DNA from: Alphaproteobacteria bacterium
Lineage (GTDB): Bacteria > Pseudomonadota > Alphaproteobacteria > Micropepsales > Micropepsaceae
NCBI GenBank assembly: GCA_021325375.1
Contig: JAJPHG010000027.1
Location: 1 to 62,068 of the forward strand
Direction: 5' to 3'
Length of the DNA: 62,068 bases
The notes beneath the pieces are model-generated. The model made no database searches and was not told where the DNA came from. It saw only the letters and a list, made by a program, of their open reading frames with translations. The position numbers were made by a program, and so were the translations under genes. Numbering within the stretch: the stretch's first letter is position 1; the number at the start of each line of letters is the position of its first letter. Shown piece after piece: positions 7,562 through 17,015 of this stretch.

Positions 7562-9247
7562 TCAATCCCGCTCGATCTGCTCGAACACCCAGGCGATCTC
7601 GACCGGCTTGTCCGTCACCACGCCCGCGAGCACGAGCTGCTCGCAGCGCCTGAGCACGTCGCCGCCGAGATAGACGCTCTCCTCCACGGCGACGGGAACG
7701 TCGGCGCGGAAACGCCAGCCCTCGCCATTGGGAAGCTTGAGGATCACGTCGCCGCCCTGGCTCGGCGACATGCGCACATCGGGATGGATGTGGAAGCGCA
7801 GCGCGAAAGGCAGCTCCTGCCGCCTTGTCTTTCCCGCGGGCAGAAGGCGGTCGAGGCCCGTCAGCGCCAGGCCGCGCGTGCCCAGCATCACCTGCCGCTC
7901 GTGGCGCACGCCGAACGGCGCGACATAGCCGTCATGCCCGCCTTCGATCATCCAGCCGTCCGAGGTCTCGATGCGCTGCGTCTCGACCTGCGTCACGCCG
8001 CCGATGAGGCGCGGCCCCAGAAGCTTTCGCGCCCAGCCGCCGGCGAGGATCGCGCCCGTCGTCGTGTCGGCGAGCGTCATCGTCGAATGCGCGGCCGTGG
8101 CGCGCAACGCGCTGTCCCAGGTCGCGCGGCGCGCGTCGGCCGCAGCCCCGCAATTGACCACGATGCGATGGGTGCCCGAGCTGAACTCGAAGGCGAGGCA
8201 ACCCGCATGCGCGGTGGTGGAGAACGGCCCCGGCGGCGGGGTGCCACAATCCATCATCATCACGCAGCGCCCGGCGGCGAGGCGCTGATAGCCGGAGTGC
8301 CGCGCATGCCCGAATGGCTGGCCGCGCACCTCGTCGCGCGCCAGAAGGCCTGCGATCATCCGCCCGTCGCATTCCTGGCCGCCGTTGAACAGCGCCAGCG
8401 CGCCGTCGCCGTGACGGAAGAAGCGCAGCATGGGCGCCATGCGATCACGCGCGCTGTGCATCTCATGGCTGACCGGATGCGAGATCGCGATCAGCGCGTC
8501 CATCACCATCGTGGCGAGACGATAGGCGTGCACCAGCGCCTCGGGCGAGCGGCTGATATGACCGCCGTCGGGAAGGATCTGGCGCGCGATCTCGGCTTCG
8601 AGGCGCGCGAGCCCCGCCTCGAGCCGCTTGGTGTCGGCGAGACAGGCGCCCGACAGCGCCACCGCGGCCGCGGCCTCATAGCGCGGCAGGCCCTCGGGCG
8701 CCTCCTCGCAGATGCGCGCCAGCAGCCGCGACTGCTCGCGCAGCGACACGAACACCTTCGAGCGCCACAGCATGTCGGAATTGGAGAGCACGATGCGGCC
8801 ATGCGCGAAGATGTGGATCAGCCGCCGCGCCAGCACCTGCGCAGCTGACGCGGGCTCGTCGTAGCGCGCGTTGCGCTTCATCCACTGGCTGATGAGATTG
8901 GTGGCGAGCGTGCGCGCCGGATCGCCGCCCGCAGCCGAGAGCGGCGGCAGCCAGGCGAAGCCGTGCAATGCCTCTTCCCATGCCTGTGACGGCGCGGGCT
9001 TGTCGAAGACCGAGCCGTCCTTCACCTCGACCGTCTCGCCGCCGAAGCGGAACTTGCCGTGCAGCAGCGCGTCGGCATCGTCGAGACGGCGCGGCAGCGC
9101 GTCGTAGGGATGGAACACGACGCGGTCGCTGAGCGGCCCTTTCAGCAGGCGGCGATAGAACCAGCTCCGCCGCCAGAAGATGCGCGGGCCGGCGAGCGCG
9201 CGGCGCGCGGCCTCGCCTGCCATCTCGGGCAAGAGATTGAGCGGCAT
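7562..9247 (-). CDS. Heparinase II/III family protein
   Basis: 561 residues from the ATG at 9247 (MPLNLLPEMAGEAARR), 22 bp after the rpe stop. The N-terminal half is alpha-helical with the toroid-type pattern (RTLATNLISQWM, LPDGGHISRSPEALVHAY). The C-terminal half is the beta-rich Hepar_II_III domain (HSGYQRLAAGRCVMMMDCG, AHAGCLAFEFSSG, AHSTMTLADT, DRLLPAG). Family members cleave acidic polysaccharides by beta-elimination. The bacterial subgroup placed after rpe is not biochemically defined. No signal peptide is evident. It is probably cotranscribed with rpe. Confidence 0.88.
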   Translation of the reverse strand: MPLNLLPEMAGEAARRALAGPRIFWRRSWFYRRLLKGPLSDRVVFHPYDALPRRLDDADALLHGKFRFGGETVEVKDGSVFDKPAPSQAWEEALHGFAWLPPLSAAGGDPARTLATNLISQWMKRNARYDEPASAAQVLARRLIHIFAHGRIVLSNSDMLWRSKVFVSLREQSRLLARICEEAPEGLPRYEAAAAVALSGACLADTKRLEAGLARLEAEIARQILPDGGHISRSPEALVHAYRLATMVMDALIAISHPVSHEMHSARDRMAPMLRFFRHGDGALALFNGGQECDGRMIAGLLARDEVRGQPFGHARHSGYQRLAAGRCVMMMDCGTPPPGPFSTTAHAGCLAFEFSSGTHRIVVNCGAAADARRATWDSALRATAAHSTMTLADTTTGAILAGGWARKLLGPRLIGGVTQVETQRIETSDGWMIEGGHDGYVAPFGVRHERQVMLGTRGLALTGLDRLLPAGKTRRQELPFALRFHIHPDVRMSPSQGGDVILKLPNGEGWRFRADVPVAVEESVYLGGDVLRRCEQLVLAGVVTDKPVEIAWVFEQIERD

Positions 9248-9269
9248 GCGCGACCGCCCGGGCACGGCC

Positions 9270-9929
9270 TCAACCCCGCAGGCTTGCGATATTGGCGGCG
9301 TAATGCGCCGCGCCGCCTTTGAACACCGAGGTCCCGGCGACAAGCACATTGGCGCCGGCCGCAACCGCCCGGCGCGCCGTCTCGGGCGTGATGCCGCCAT
9401 CGACCTCGAGCGCGATGTCGCGGCCCGTCCTTTCGATGAGCTTCGCCGCCGCCTCGATCTTCTTCAACTGGCTGGTGATGAAGGACTGTCCGCCGAAGCC
9501 CGGATTGACGCTCATGATCAGGACCAGGTCGACGAGATCGATGAGGTTGTCGAGCGCGTCGATGGGCGTGCCCGGATTGAGCACCACGCCCGGCTTCTTG
9601 CCGAGCGAGCGGATGAACTGCAGCGTGCGGTGCACGTGCGGCCCAGCCTCGGGATGGACCGTCAGCCCGTCAGCCCCGGCGTCTGCGAAATCCTGGATGA
9701 AAGGGTCCACCGGCGAGATCATCAGATGCACGTCGAGCGGCTTCTTGGCATGCGGCTTTATCGCTTTGACGACACCAGGCCCAATGGTGATGTTGGGCAC
9801 GAAATGACCGTCCATGACGTCGACATGGATCAGGTCGGCGCCGGCCTTCTCCACCGCCTCGATCTCGGCGCCCAGCCGCGAGAAATCGGCCGAAAGAATC
9901 GAAGGCGCGATGCGGACCGGGGCGGACAT
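9270..9929 (-). CDS. rpe: Ribulose-phosphate 3-epimerase
   Basis: 219 residues, a TIM barrel that interconverts ribulose-5-phosphate and xylulose-5-phosphate in the pentose phosphate pathway. Diagnostic motifs are SILSADFSRLG, HVDVMDGHFVPN (metal ligand and catalytic Asp), MSVNPGFGGQSF and the phosphate-binding VDGGI. Length is typical. The heparinase-like gene follows 22 bp downstream on the same strand, an arrangement I recall from other alphaproteobacteria. Confidence 0.97.
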   Translation of the reverse strand: MSAPVRIAPSILSADFSRLGAEIEAVEKAGADLIHVDVMDGHFVPNITIGPGVVKAIKPHAKKPLDVHLMISPVDPFIQDFADAGADGLTVHPEAGPHVHRTLQFIRSLGKKPGVVLNPGTPIDALDNLIDLVDLVLIMSVNPGFGGQSFITSQLKKIEAAAKLIERTGRDIALEVDGGITPETARRAVAAGANVLVAGTSVFKGGAAHYAANIASLRG

Positions 9930-9983
9930 CGCCCATTAAGTGACGGATTCGAGCGCCTCCCGCAAGGGAAGGCTCTTCTTGGC

Positions 9984-10162
9984 GTCATGGCCCGAGAATG
10001 CGGGCCACCCAGTTGGGTTCTGCATGCTATTGAAGAATTCGCACGCGGAGACGCGGAGGCCGCGGAGTCGAGCTCATTCCCCGCGACTCCGCGTCTCCGC
10101 GTGATCCCTTTGGAATACTCGCGGGATGTTATCTGGGTGGCCCGCATTCGCGGGCCATGACA
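9984..10162. repeat. Family A nested palindrome, copy A3 (full length)
   Basis: 179 bp, the same length as copy A2. Outer arms GTCATGGCCCGAGAATGCGG and GCATTCGCGGGCCATGACA; the inner hairpin again uses CACGCGGAGACGCGGAG and CTCCGCGTCTCCGCGTG. It lies upstream of rpe, in the gap after the codirectional 477-residue membrane protein gene, so this copy is not at a convergent junction. Confidence 0.92.
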
Positions 10163-10172
10163 GCTAATGATT

Positions 10173-11606
10173 TCAACTGACTTGGTCAGTGCGATCCCGC
10201 AGGATCGGAATGCGCGGGCCCGCGATCAGGACCACGGCCAGCGCCGGCCACCACATCATGCGCGACTGGTAGCGGAAATGCGGCCCCGAAAAGACGCCGC
10301 AGATGAAGGCATTTCCCAGGAGCGCCAGGAGAATGAAGGCGGGAAGCGTCGCCTCGCGCCAATTGCCTTCGCGCGTTGCGCGGCGCAGGAGCCACCACAG
10401 AAGCCACACCGAGGCAAGCGCCACGGGCACGTGCAGGAGATTGAGCGGCAGGAACCAGAGATCGCCGCGCTGCTGATAGGCCTGGCTGTAGCCGTCCATC
10501 TGTTTGGGGATGGTGCGGCGGAACTCGGGGTCCAGCACCCATCCTTGGGGCACGATGCCGTCGCCGGTCGGGAAGGCGACGAACTGTCCGGCCGTGTCGA
10601 GCACCGCCCAGAACGCGTTGGTGAAGGGATAGCGCGAAAGGCTCTCATGCACGAGCCGCGCGGACTCAGGCCCCATCTTGGGGAATCCGCCCAGCCGGAA
10701 GAACGGGCTGACCGGCTCTTCCCACAGATAGGCGTCGGCGCGGGGCGGCAAGTCGTTCTTGTAGGGACAGAGCTTATAGGCGTGCGTCGCGCAATCCGCG
10801 TCCAGCACGGGCTTGATCAGGCCGTCCTGCATCATGCGCGCGGCGAGGAAGGTCGAGCCCGAGCGGCTGAAGAATATCTGCTTGGTGAAGGCGTAGTTGC
10901 AGCCGATCACCAGCGCCAGCGCGGCCGCGACGCCGGCCGCCGGCAGAAGAAGCCGCGGCCGCGGCAGGTCGCGCCAGACGAACGACACGGCTTTGAGGAG
11001 CATGAGCGCCAAGACCAATCCAGCCGCCAATCCCAGATGCGAGGAATGCGAGGCGGCGGCGAGCACCGCGCACAGCACGAGCAGAGCATTGCGCACGAAG
11101 CCGAGCTTGTGGAAGGCGAGCAGATAGATCGCGATGGGCGCGACCGCGACGAAGCAGTCCGGCTCGATCTGTGCCGCGTACCACGGAAGCCCCGTCGCCA
11201 GCGTCAGCACCAGCCCGATCAGCAGCAGCACCCAAAGCGACATGCGGGGCCTGAGCGCGCGCGCGAACTCGACGATCGCGAAGGAGACGACGGCGCATTG
11301 CACGAGCGCCACGTACCACAGGCTCTGCGGCCCGCCGGCATAGCGCAGGAAGAGCGAATAGACCGGCGAGCGCTCGGCGATGAAGATGCGCTCGAAGCCC
11401 TGCAGCACATAGGCGCCGGTGTCGTAGAAGATGATCGGAAAGCCGTTGACCGCGGCGGCCAGCATCAGGACCGGGATCAGCACCAGGACCGCGAGGAGCT
11501 CGTTGCGCGGGATGGCCAGCGGCATGTCGGGCAGCCAGGCGCCATAGCGCCGCCTCGGCGTCCCGTCCGCCTCCCCCGATTCGCGCATTTCCGAAGACAT
11601 CCCCAA
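10173..11606 (-). CDS. Polytopic membrane protein, possible GT-C-like enzyme
   Basis: 477 residues with about ten or eleven membrane segments and two soluble loops. The first external loop holds FYDTGAYVLQG after the first helix; a larger loop near residues 260-380 (CATHAYKLCPYKN, SLSRYPFTNAFWAVL) precedes the last helices. The layout of an acidic residue in the first loop and a helical multipass core recalls GT-C glycosyltransferases such as mannosyl- or arabinosyltransferases, but no decisive motif is visible. Function is therefore unassigned. The start is one of two close ATGs (11606 or 11600). Confidence 0.75.
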   Translation of the reverse strand: MGMSSEMRESGEADGTPRRRYGAWLPDMPLAIPRNELLAVLVLIPVLMLAAAVNGFPIIFYDTGAYVLQGFERIFIAERSPVYSLFLRYAGGPQSLWYVALVQCAVVSFAIVEFARALRPRMSLWVLLLIGLVLTLATGLPWYAAQIEPDCFVAVAPIAIYLLAFHKLGFVRNALLVLCAVLAAASHSSHLGLAAGLVLALMLLKAVSFVWRDLPRPRLLLPAAGVAAALALVIGCNYAFTKQIFFSRSGSTFLAARMMQDGLIKPVLDADCATHAYKLCPYKNDLPPRADAYLWEEPVSPFFRLGGFPKMGPESARLVHESLSRYPFTNAFWAVLDTAGQFVAFPTGDGIVPQGWVLDPEFRRTIPKQMDGYSQAYQQRGDLWFLPLNLLHVPVALASVWLLWWLLRRATREGNWREATLPAFILLALLGNAFICGVFSGPHFRYQSRMMWWPALAVVLIAGPRIPILRDRTDQVS

Positions 11607-11654
11607 GTTTGGGTTCCCTTACCCACGATTCATGCCAACCGCAATCCCGGTAAT

Positions 11655-11677
11655 CCTCCCCCGCCAAGCGGGGGAGG
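11655..11677. repeat. Perfect GC-rich hairpin upstream of sdhC
   Basis: CCTCCCCCGC-CAA-GCGGGGGAGG is a perfect 10-bp stem with a 3-base loop, followed on the plus strand by AAAAA. It belongs to the same CCTCCCC type as the elements at 38349 and 46654. It lies between the divergent membrane protein gene and the sdhC promoter. Confidence 0.75.
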
Positions 11678-11695
11678 AAAAACCTACTGTTTTCG

Positions 11696-11723
11696 TTGAC
11701 TTGAGGCCTCGCGAACCTACACT
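11696..11723 (+). promoter_or_regulatory. Candidate sigma-70 promoter of sdhCDA
   Basis: TTGACT (11696-11701), a 16-base spacer and TACACT (11718-11723) would start transcription near 11730, about 30 bases before the sdhC ATG. An AAAAGGA ribosome binding site follows at about the right distance. Assigned by pattern only. Confidence 0.5.
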
Positions 11724-11758
11724 CCGGCCCGGTTCGCGTTTACCCCAAAAGGACAGCC

Positions 11759-12160
11759 ATGGCGCCGCGTGCAAGGCCGCTTTCGCCGCATATGACGATC
11801 TATCGCTGGCCGGTCACCATGGCCACCTCGATCACCCACCGCCTGACCGGGATCGCGCTGTCGATGGGCACGCTGCTGCTCGCCTGGTGGCTGATCGCCG
11901 CGGCCAGCGGGCTGGAGGCGTATCAGACCTTCTCGCACGTCGCGGCGAGCTGGCCCGGACAGGTCGTGCTCTTCGGCTTCACCTGGTCGCTGGCCTTCCA
12001 CCTGCTCAACGGCATCCGGCACTTGGCCTGGGACATGGGCTACGGCTTCGACGTGCCGACCGCGAACAGGACCGGCTGGCTGGTGATCGTGCTGTCGGTG
12101 CTTCTGGCGGCGGGCGCCTTCGCGCTCGCCTATGCCGGTCGCGGCGGGTTCAACGCATGA
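11759..12160 (+). CDS. sdhC: Succinate dehydrogenase cytochrome b556 subunit
   Basis: 133 residues, three membrane helices. The conserved opening SPHMTIYRWPVTMATSITHR is typical of SdhC (quinone-site Ser and Arg region), and FHLLNGIRHLAWD carries the heme-ligand His. It anchors the catalytic dimer and takes part in ubiquinone reduction. First gene of sdhC-sdhD-sdhA; its stop overlaps the sdhD start by four bases (ATGA). Confidence 0.96.
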   Translation: MAPRARPLSPHMTIYRWPVTMATSITHRLTGIALSMGTLLLAWWLIAAASGLEAYQTFSHVAASWPGQVVLFGFTWSLAFHLLNGIRHLAWDMGYGFDVPTANRTGWLVIVLSVLLAAGAFALAYAGRGGFNA

Positions 12161-12561
12161 GCATGGAAACTCCGCTTCATCGCGTCCAGGGCCTCGGCGC
12201 CTCGCATTCCGGCGTCAAGCATTTCTGGCGCCAGCGCATGACGGCGGCGGCGCTGGTGCCGCTCTCGATCTGGTTCGCCTGGGCGGTGCTCGGCCTGGTG
12301 GGCGCGGGCGAGGCGCAGGTGCTGGGCTTCATCGCCCGCTCGCTGAACGGGCCGGTCGCGATCCCGCTGAACGCGATCCTGCTCGGCGCCTTCATCGTGA
12401 TCCTGCTCTATCACATGGTGCTCGGCCTGCAGATGGTGGTCGACGACTATGTCCATCACAACGGCGGGAAGATCTTCCTGATGCTCTTCATCCGCGCGGG
12501 CACGTTCGCCGTCGGCGCGGTTTCGCTCTATGCCCTCCTCACGATCTGCCGGACCGTCTAG
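12157..12561 (+). CDS. sdhD: Succinate dehydrogenase membrane anchor subunit
   Basis: 134 residues from the ATG at 12157, overlapping the sdhC stop. Three membrane helices, with FWRQRMTAAALVPLSIWF near the first and the heme-side His in LLYHMVLGLQMVVDDYVH. Together with SdhC it binds heme b and ubiquinone. It ends directly at the sdhA start with no intergenic base. Confidence 0.95.
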   Translation: MSMETPLHRVQGLGASHSGVKHFWRQRMTAAALVPLSIWFAWAVLGLVGAGEAQVLGFIARSLNGPVAIPLNAILLGAFIVILLYHMVLGLQMVVDDYVHHNGGKIFLMLFIRAGTFAVGAVSLYALLTICRTV

Positions 12562-14352
12562 ATGACCGCTGCTTATCCGATCACCGATCATACCTTCGAC
12601 GTCGTCGTCGTCGGCGCTGGCGGCGCGGGCCTTCGCGCGACGCTGGAATGCGCGGCGCGCGGCCTCAAGACCGCCTGCATCACGAAAGTCTTCCCGACGC
12701 GCAGCCACACGGTGGCGGCGCAGGGCGGCATCTCGGCAGCCCTCGGCAACATGGGCGAGGACGACTGGCGCTGGCACATGTACGATACCGTCAAGGGCTC
12801 GGACTGGCTGGGCGACCAGGACGCGATCGAATATCTCTGCAAGAACGCGCCGGAGGCGGTCTACGAGCTTGAGCATTTCGGCGTGCCGTTCTCGCGCACG
12901 GCGGAAGGCAAGATCTACCAGCGCGCCTTCGGCGGCATGACCTCCCATTTCGGCAAGGGCATCGCGCAGCGCACCGCCGCCGCCGCCGACCGCACCGGGC
13001 ATGCGATCCTGCACACGCTGTACGGCCAATGCGTCAAGCACGAGGTGAACTTCTTCGTCGAGTATTTCGCGCTCGACCTGATCGTCGAAGACGGCGCGGT
13101 GCGCGGATTGATGGCGTGGAACCTGGATGACGGTTCGATCCACCGCTTCCGCGCCCATCGCGTGATCCTGGCGACGGGCGGCTATGGCCGCATCTACGCA
13201 TCGTGCACCGGCGCGCATACCCAGACCGGCGACGGCAACGCGATGGTGCTGCGCGCAGGGCTCCCCCTGCAGGACATGGAGTTCGTCCAGTTCCATCCGA
13301 CCGGCATCTTCGGCGCGGGCGTGCTGATCACCGAAGGCGTGCGCGGCGAAGGCGGCTATCTCACCAACTCCGAGGGCGAGCGCTTCATGGAGCGCTATGC
13401 GCCGAACGCCAAGGACCTCGCCTCGCGCGACGTGGTCAGCCGCGCGATGACGATCGAGATCCGCGAAGGCCGCGGCGTCGGCCCGAACAAGGACCACATC
13501 CACCTGCATCTGTCGCATCTCGACCCCAAGGTGATCCACGAGCGCCTGCCCGGCATCTCGGAGAGCGCGCGCATCTTCGCCGGCGTCGACGTGACCAAGG
13601 AGCCGATCCCGGTGCTGCCGACGGTGCATTACAACATGGGCGGTATCCCGTGCGCCTATACCGGCGACGCGCTGACGCTCACGGACGGCAATCCCGATAC
13701 CGTCGTGCACGGCTTGATGGCGGTGGGCGAAGCGGCCTGCGTGTCGGTGCATGGCGCCAACCGGTTGGGCTCCAACTCGCTCATCGACCTCGTCGTCTTC
13801 GGCAAGGCGGCTGGCATGCAGGCGGCGAAGTCGCTCGGCGAAGGCATGACGCAGCAGGACCTGCCCAAGGACGCGGGCGACGCTGCCCTGGCGCGCTTCG
13901 ACCGCTTCCGCAACGCCAAGGGCGGTACTTCGACGGCGCAGATGCGCGCCACGATGCAGAAGGCGATGCAGGACGACGCGGCCGTGTTCCGCACCGGCGA
14001 GACGCTGCGCCAGGGCCAGAAGCGCATCCACGACCTCTACGCCACGCTCGGCGACGTCAAGGTCAGCGACCGCTCGCTGATCTGGAACTCAGACCTCGTC
14101 GAGACGCTGGAGTACCAGAACCTGATCCAGCAGGCGCTCGTCACCATCGACGGCGCCGTCAACCGCGAGGAAAGCCGCGGCGCCCACGCGCGCGAGGATT
14201 TCCCGAACCGCGACGATCAGACCTGGATGAAGCACACGCTCGCCTGGCTCGACCCGGATACGGGAAAAGTGCGCCTCGACTACCGCCCCGTGCACACCTA
14301 CACGCTGACCAACGACGTCGAATACATCCCGCCCAAGGCGCGGACGTACTGA
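12562..14352 (+). CDS. sdhA: Succinate dehydrogenase flavoprotein subunit
   Basis: 596 residues; oxidises succinate to fumarate in the TCA cycle and complex II. The FAD-binding [15 protein letters not shown] lies at residues 14-28, and the covalent FAD His is His49 in [10 protein letters not shown]. The active-site region has [18 protein letters not shown], and the C-terminal SdhA domain ends [11 protein letters not shown]. The gene starts immediately after the sdhD stop. No sdhB follows; the next gene is the unrelated convergent 5'-nucleotidase. The only sdhB in the window is at 3969-4763 on the other strand. Confidence 0.97.
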   Translation: MTAAYPITDHTFDVVVVGAGGAGLRATLECAARGLKTACITKVFPTRSHTVAAQGGISAALGNMGEDDWRWHMYDTVKGSDWLGDQDAIEYLCKNAPEAVYELEHFGVPFSRTAEGKIYQRAFGGMTSHFGKGIAQRTAAAADRTGHAILHTLYGQCVKHEVNFFVEYFALDLIVEDGAVRGLMAWNLDDGSIHRFRAHRVILATGGYGRIYASCTGAHTQTGDGNAMVLRAGLPLQDMEFVQFHPTGIFGAGVLITEGVRGEGGYLTNSEGERFMERYAPNAKDLASRDVVSRAMTIEIREGRGVGPNKDHIHLHLSHLDPKVIHERLPGISESARIFAGVDVTKEPIPVLPTVHYNMGGIPCAYTGDALTLTDGNPDTVVHGLMAVGEAACVSVHGANRLGSNSLIDLVVFGKAAGMQAAKSLGEGMTQQDLPKDAGDAALARFDRFRNAKGGTSTAQMRATMQKAMQDDAAVFRTGETLRQGQKRIHDLYATLGDVKVSDRSLIWNSDLVETLEYQNLIQQALVTIDGAVNREESRGAHAREDFPNRDDQTWMKHTLAWLDPDTGKVRLDYRPVHTYTLTNDVEYIPPKARTY

Positions 14353-14355
14353 TCT

Positions 14356-16008
14356 TCAATTGAGCCGCTTGATCCGTTCCGCCGGCGACGGCGTCAGAGG
14401 ACTGTGCGCGCCGATATAGGCAACCACGGCGTCGAGATCGGGTCCGCCGGTCACGCGGTCTGTGCCTTCCTTCAGCACGCTCTGGCCATCGCCGCCGTTC
14501 GCCAAGAAGTCGGACACCGCCACGCGATAGGTCCCCGTCGGCATGATCGGCTGGCCATCGAGCATCAGGCTCTCCGTCATCACGCGCTTGCCGAGCGGCT
14601 TCGACGCGTCCCACGTGTAGGAGAAGCCCCTCGATACCTGAAGGATGCGCGGACGCGCCGGGTTCACCCATTGCAGCTCCAGCATCGTCTTGATCTGCGC
14701 CCCCGTGAGCGTCAGCGTCATTGCCGTGTTTGCGAAGGGCAGCACCGCGAACAGATCGGCATAGGTCACATCGCCCGTCTTCGCGATATCGGTGCGGATG
14801 CCCCCGATGTTCATCAGCGCGATCTGCGCGCCCTCGTTCTTCGCAGCGGCCAGCTTTGCATCCGCGATAAGATCGCCCAGCACGGTCTCTCCGCCGGCTG
14901 TCGGATCGTTCTTGATGGGCGCAGTCACTGAACCGACCACTCGACGTTCGACCGGTCCCGCGACGGCCTCGTACTGCGCGATCAACTTCGTCTGCGCCGG
15001 ATCCGCGGCGAATAGATCGTCGCGTATGATGACGTTGTTCGCCTTGAGCGACACGAAATCGCGCGTGCGGCGGCTCAGCTTGGCATCGATCTCCGTCAAC
15101 ATCGTCCCGTAACGGTGCGCGCTCGTCACCAGCCGTCCGTCGATGATACAGTTGTAAGCTTGGTGCGTGTGCCCGCTCACCACCAGATCGACCTGCTTGT
15201 CGAACCGCTTCACGATGTCGACGATCGGCCCCGTGATGCCGGGGCATTCATTGTAGCCGCCGGTCGGCGTGCCGCCTTCGTGGATCAGCACGACGATCGC
15301 GTTGATGCCCTCGGCGCGCAGCTTCGGCACCAGCGCATTCACCGTGTCCGCTTCGTCGCGGAATTCGTATCCCGCGATGCCGGCCGGTAACACGATCTCC
15401 GGCACGCCCTTCAGCGCGAGCCCGATGAACGCCACCGGAATACCATCGAACCGCTTCACGACATAAGGCATGAATAACGGCTTGCCGGTCTTCGTGTCGA
15501 TCGTGCTCGCAGCGAGATAGCGATACTTTGCGCCCGTGAACGGATGCGGCCCCTTGCAGCCGTCGACCGGATGACAGCCGCCGTTCTGCATCCGCAGCAG
15601 CTCGGTCACACCCTTGTCGAACTCATGATTGCCGACGGCCGACACCTCAAGTCCCATCAGCGACAGCGCCTCCACCGTCGGCTCGTCGTGAAACAAGCCG
15701 GACAACAGCGGACTGGCGCCGATCAAGTCGCCCGCGGCGACAAATATTGAATTGCGGTGTTTGGCGCGCAGCGCACGCACCAGTGTCGCCATGTTCGCCG
15801 CGCCACCAACCCTGGCCGTCCTGTCCGCGTCGCTCGCGCCGGGAATCGATGAACCATCGCCGGGTGCTTCCAGATTGCCATGAAAGTCGTTGATCGCCAG
15901 GATCGTCAGATCGACCGTTCGCGAGACGCGATGCTTCGGCGCGGCAGAGGCAGGCACCGCGACAACGCAAAATGCGAGCAGTACCGCGAAAATGCGCGAA
16001 ACATTCAT
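14356..16008 (-). CDS. Exported bifunctional metallophosphatase/5'-nucleotidase
   Basis: 550 residues from the ATG at 16008. A signal peptide is clear (MNVSRIFAVLLAFCVVAVPASA). The metallophosphatase domain has the metal-binding sets INDFHGNLE, GDLIGASPLLSG, GNHEFDKG and GHTHQAYN over residues ~35-320. The 5_nucleotid_C domain follows to about residue 530 (MNIGGIRTD, VLPFANTAMTLTLTG, FLANGGDGQS). The enzyme would hydrolyse nucleotides or UDP-sugars in the periplasm to scavenge nucleosides and phosphate. The gene ends three bases from the convergent sdhA. Confidence 0.93.
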   Translation of the reverse strand: MNVSRIFAVLLAFCVVAVPASAAPKHRVSRTVDLTILAINDFHGNLEAPGDGSSIPGASDADRTARVGGAANMATLVRALRAKHRNSIFVAAGDLIGASPLLSGLFHDEPTVEALSLMGLEVSAVGNHEFDKGVTELLRMQNGGCHPVDGCKGPHPFTGAKYRYLAASTIDTKTGKPLFMPYVVKRFDGIPVAFIGLALKGVPEIVLPAGIAGYEFRDEADTVNALVPKLRAEGINAIVVLIHEGGTPTGGYNECPGITGPIVDIVKRFDKQVDLVVSGHTHQAYNCIIDGRLVTSAHRYGTMLTEIDAKLSRRTRDFVSLKANNVIIRDDLFAADPAQTKLIAQYEAVAGPVERRVVGSVTAPIKNDPTAGGETVLGDLIADAKLAAAKNEGAQIALMNIGGIRTDIAKTGDVTYADLFAVLPFANTAMTLTLTGAQIKTMLELQWVNPARPRILQVSRGFSYTWDASKPLGKRVMTESLMLDGQPIMPTGTYRVAVSDFLANGGDGQSVLKEGTDRVTGGPDLDAVVAYIGAHSPLTPSPAERIKRLN

Positions 16009-16181
16009 GGCCCCTCCACCGCGTGCGCGATCCGCCTGGCTGCGCGATTCACGCAGCAATATGATTGATTCTCGCGACGCCCCCAAAACAGGTGGGCCAA
16101 CCCCCGCGCCCGTCGCGGGATAGGCGCCTTCTAACGTCGAATACATGCGAGGCGTCGCGGCGGCGGCGCTAGGCTTCGCGC

Positions 16182-16595
16182 ATGAAGCGGCTGATCTTCG
16201 CGACATTGTGCGGCACGCTGGTCTCGGCTGTCAGTTTGACCGTGAACCTGCTGCTCACGGACGAGCAGGCGCTCGCGGCCGCCCGAACGCTCTACGGCGT
16301 GACGACCGCGCCGCAGGTCTTCGGGTTCGTGCTCGGCCTCCTCGTCGTTTTCGGCGCCCTGCCCGTCATTCTGATCGGGTTCGTGCTGAGGCTCTTCCGC
16401 CGGGCGTCGCCAGTCACGCTGGTGCTCACGCCTGCGATCCTGTTCCTGCTCACGCTCGTCGAGACCGCGCGCGAGATGTCCGACGACTCGCTGGCTTACG
16501 AATGCCTGCCGGCCATGGTCGTCGGCGGCGGCGTGATGTTCCGGCTGCTCGTCATTGCGAAGATTCCACAATCCGTTGAACCGGTGTTCGAGTGA
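16182..16595 (+). CDS. Small four-helix membrane protein, unknown
   Basis: 137 residues with membrane segments near 5-25 (LIFATLCGTLVSAVSLTVNLL), 45-70 (VFGFVLGLLVVFGALPVILIGF), 78-95 (VTLVLTPAILFLLTLV) and 108-125. No recognised domain. It is divergent from the 5'-nucleotidase gene. Base composition matches the neighbours. Confidence 0.65.
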   Translation: MKRLIFATLCGTLVSAVSLTVNLLLTDEQALAAARTLYGVTTAPQVFGFVLGLLVVFGALPVILIGFVLRLFRRASPVTLVLTPAILFLLTLVETAREMSDDSLAYECLPAMVVGGGVMFRLLVIAKIPQSVEPVFE

Positions 16596-16656
16596 CGGGC
16601 GGTTGAAGTTTATAACCATCTATTGTGTTCCCGCCCCGTTGCGGTATTGTTCCTCA

Positions 16657-16881
16657 ATGAGCGACGAACCCGACAGCCTCGTGCTTCGCTATCTGCGGCG
16701 TATCGATGAGCGTACCGCGCGGCTCGAAGACGACATGCAGACCGTGAAGGGCCGTCTGTCGTCGCTCGAAGCTCAGATGTCTCTCATGCGCGGCGACTTC
16801 GTGAGACTCGAGGGGCGGATCGCGGGCTGCGAGGTCAGACTGGATCGCATCGAGAAGCGGCTGGATCTGGTCAGCATCTGA
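16657..16881 (+). CDS. Small coiled-coil protein
   Basis: 74 residues from the ATG at 16657 ([20 protein letters not shown]). Most of the chain is one heptad-repeat helix ([40 protein letters not shown]). Short coiled-coil proteins of this kind, with an RRIDER N-terminus, are frequent in alphaproteobacteria and have no known role. No strong ribosome binding site is seen. Confidence 0.6.
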   Translation: MSDEPDSLVLRYLRRIDERTARLEDDMQTVKGRLSSLEAQMSLMRGDFVRLEGRIAGCEVRLDRIEKRLDLVSI

Positions 16882-17015
16882 TCGGCCTTGCCCACACCCC
16901 TCCCACTCATTTTGTTGCCGTCCACGCGCTGTTTGCGCAAAGTTCCGTGGCTGGATCGCGCATCCGCGGCGGGCTAGATTCGCGCGGGGCTGTGTCAACA
17001 GAACATGGATGCATC

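Noticed and set aside
9984..10162. Possible insertion sequence or CRISPR-like repeat
   Set aside because: No open frame or transposase motif lies within the family A elements, and the copies are kilobases apart without spacers. They are non-coding palindromes, not IS or CRISPR.
12130..14031. 633-codon open frame antisense to sdhA
   Set aside because: GC-rich shadow of a certain gene; the translation is Arg/His/Ala-rich and has no family features. Similar long antisense frames opposite fhs (16995-18788) and ppdK (52427-54343) were rejected for the same reason.
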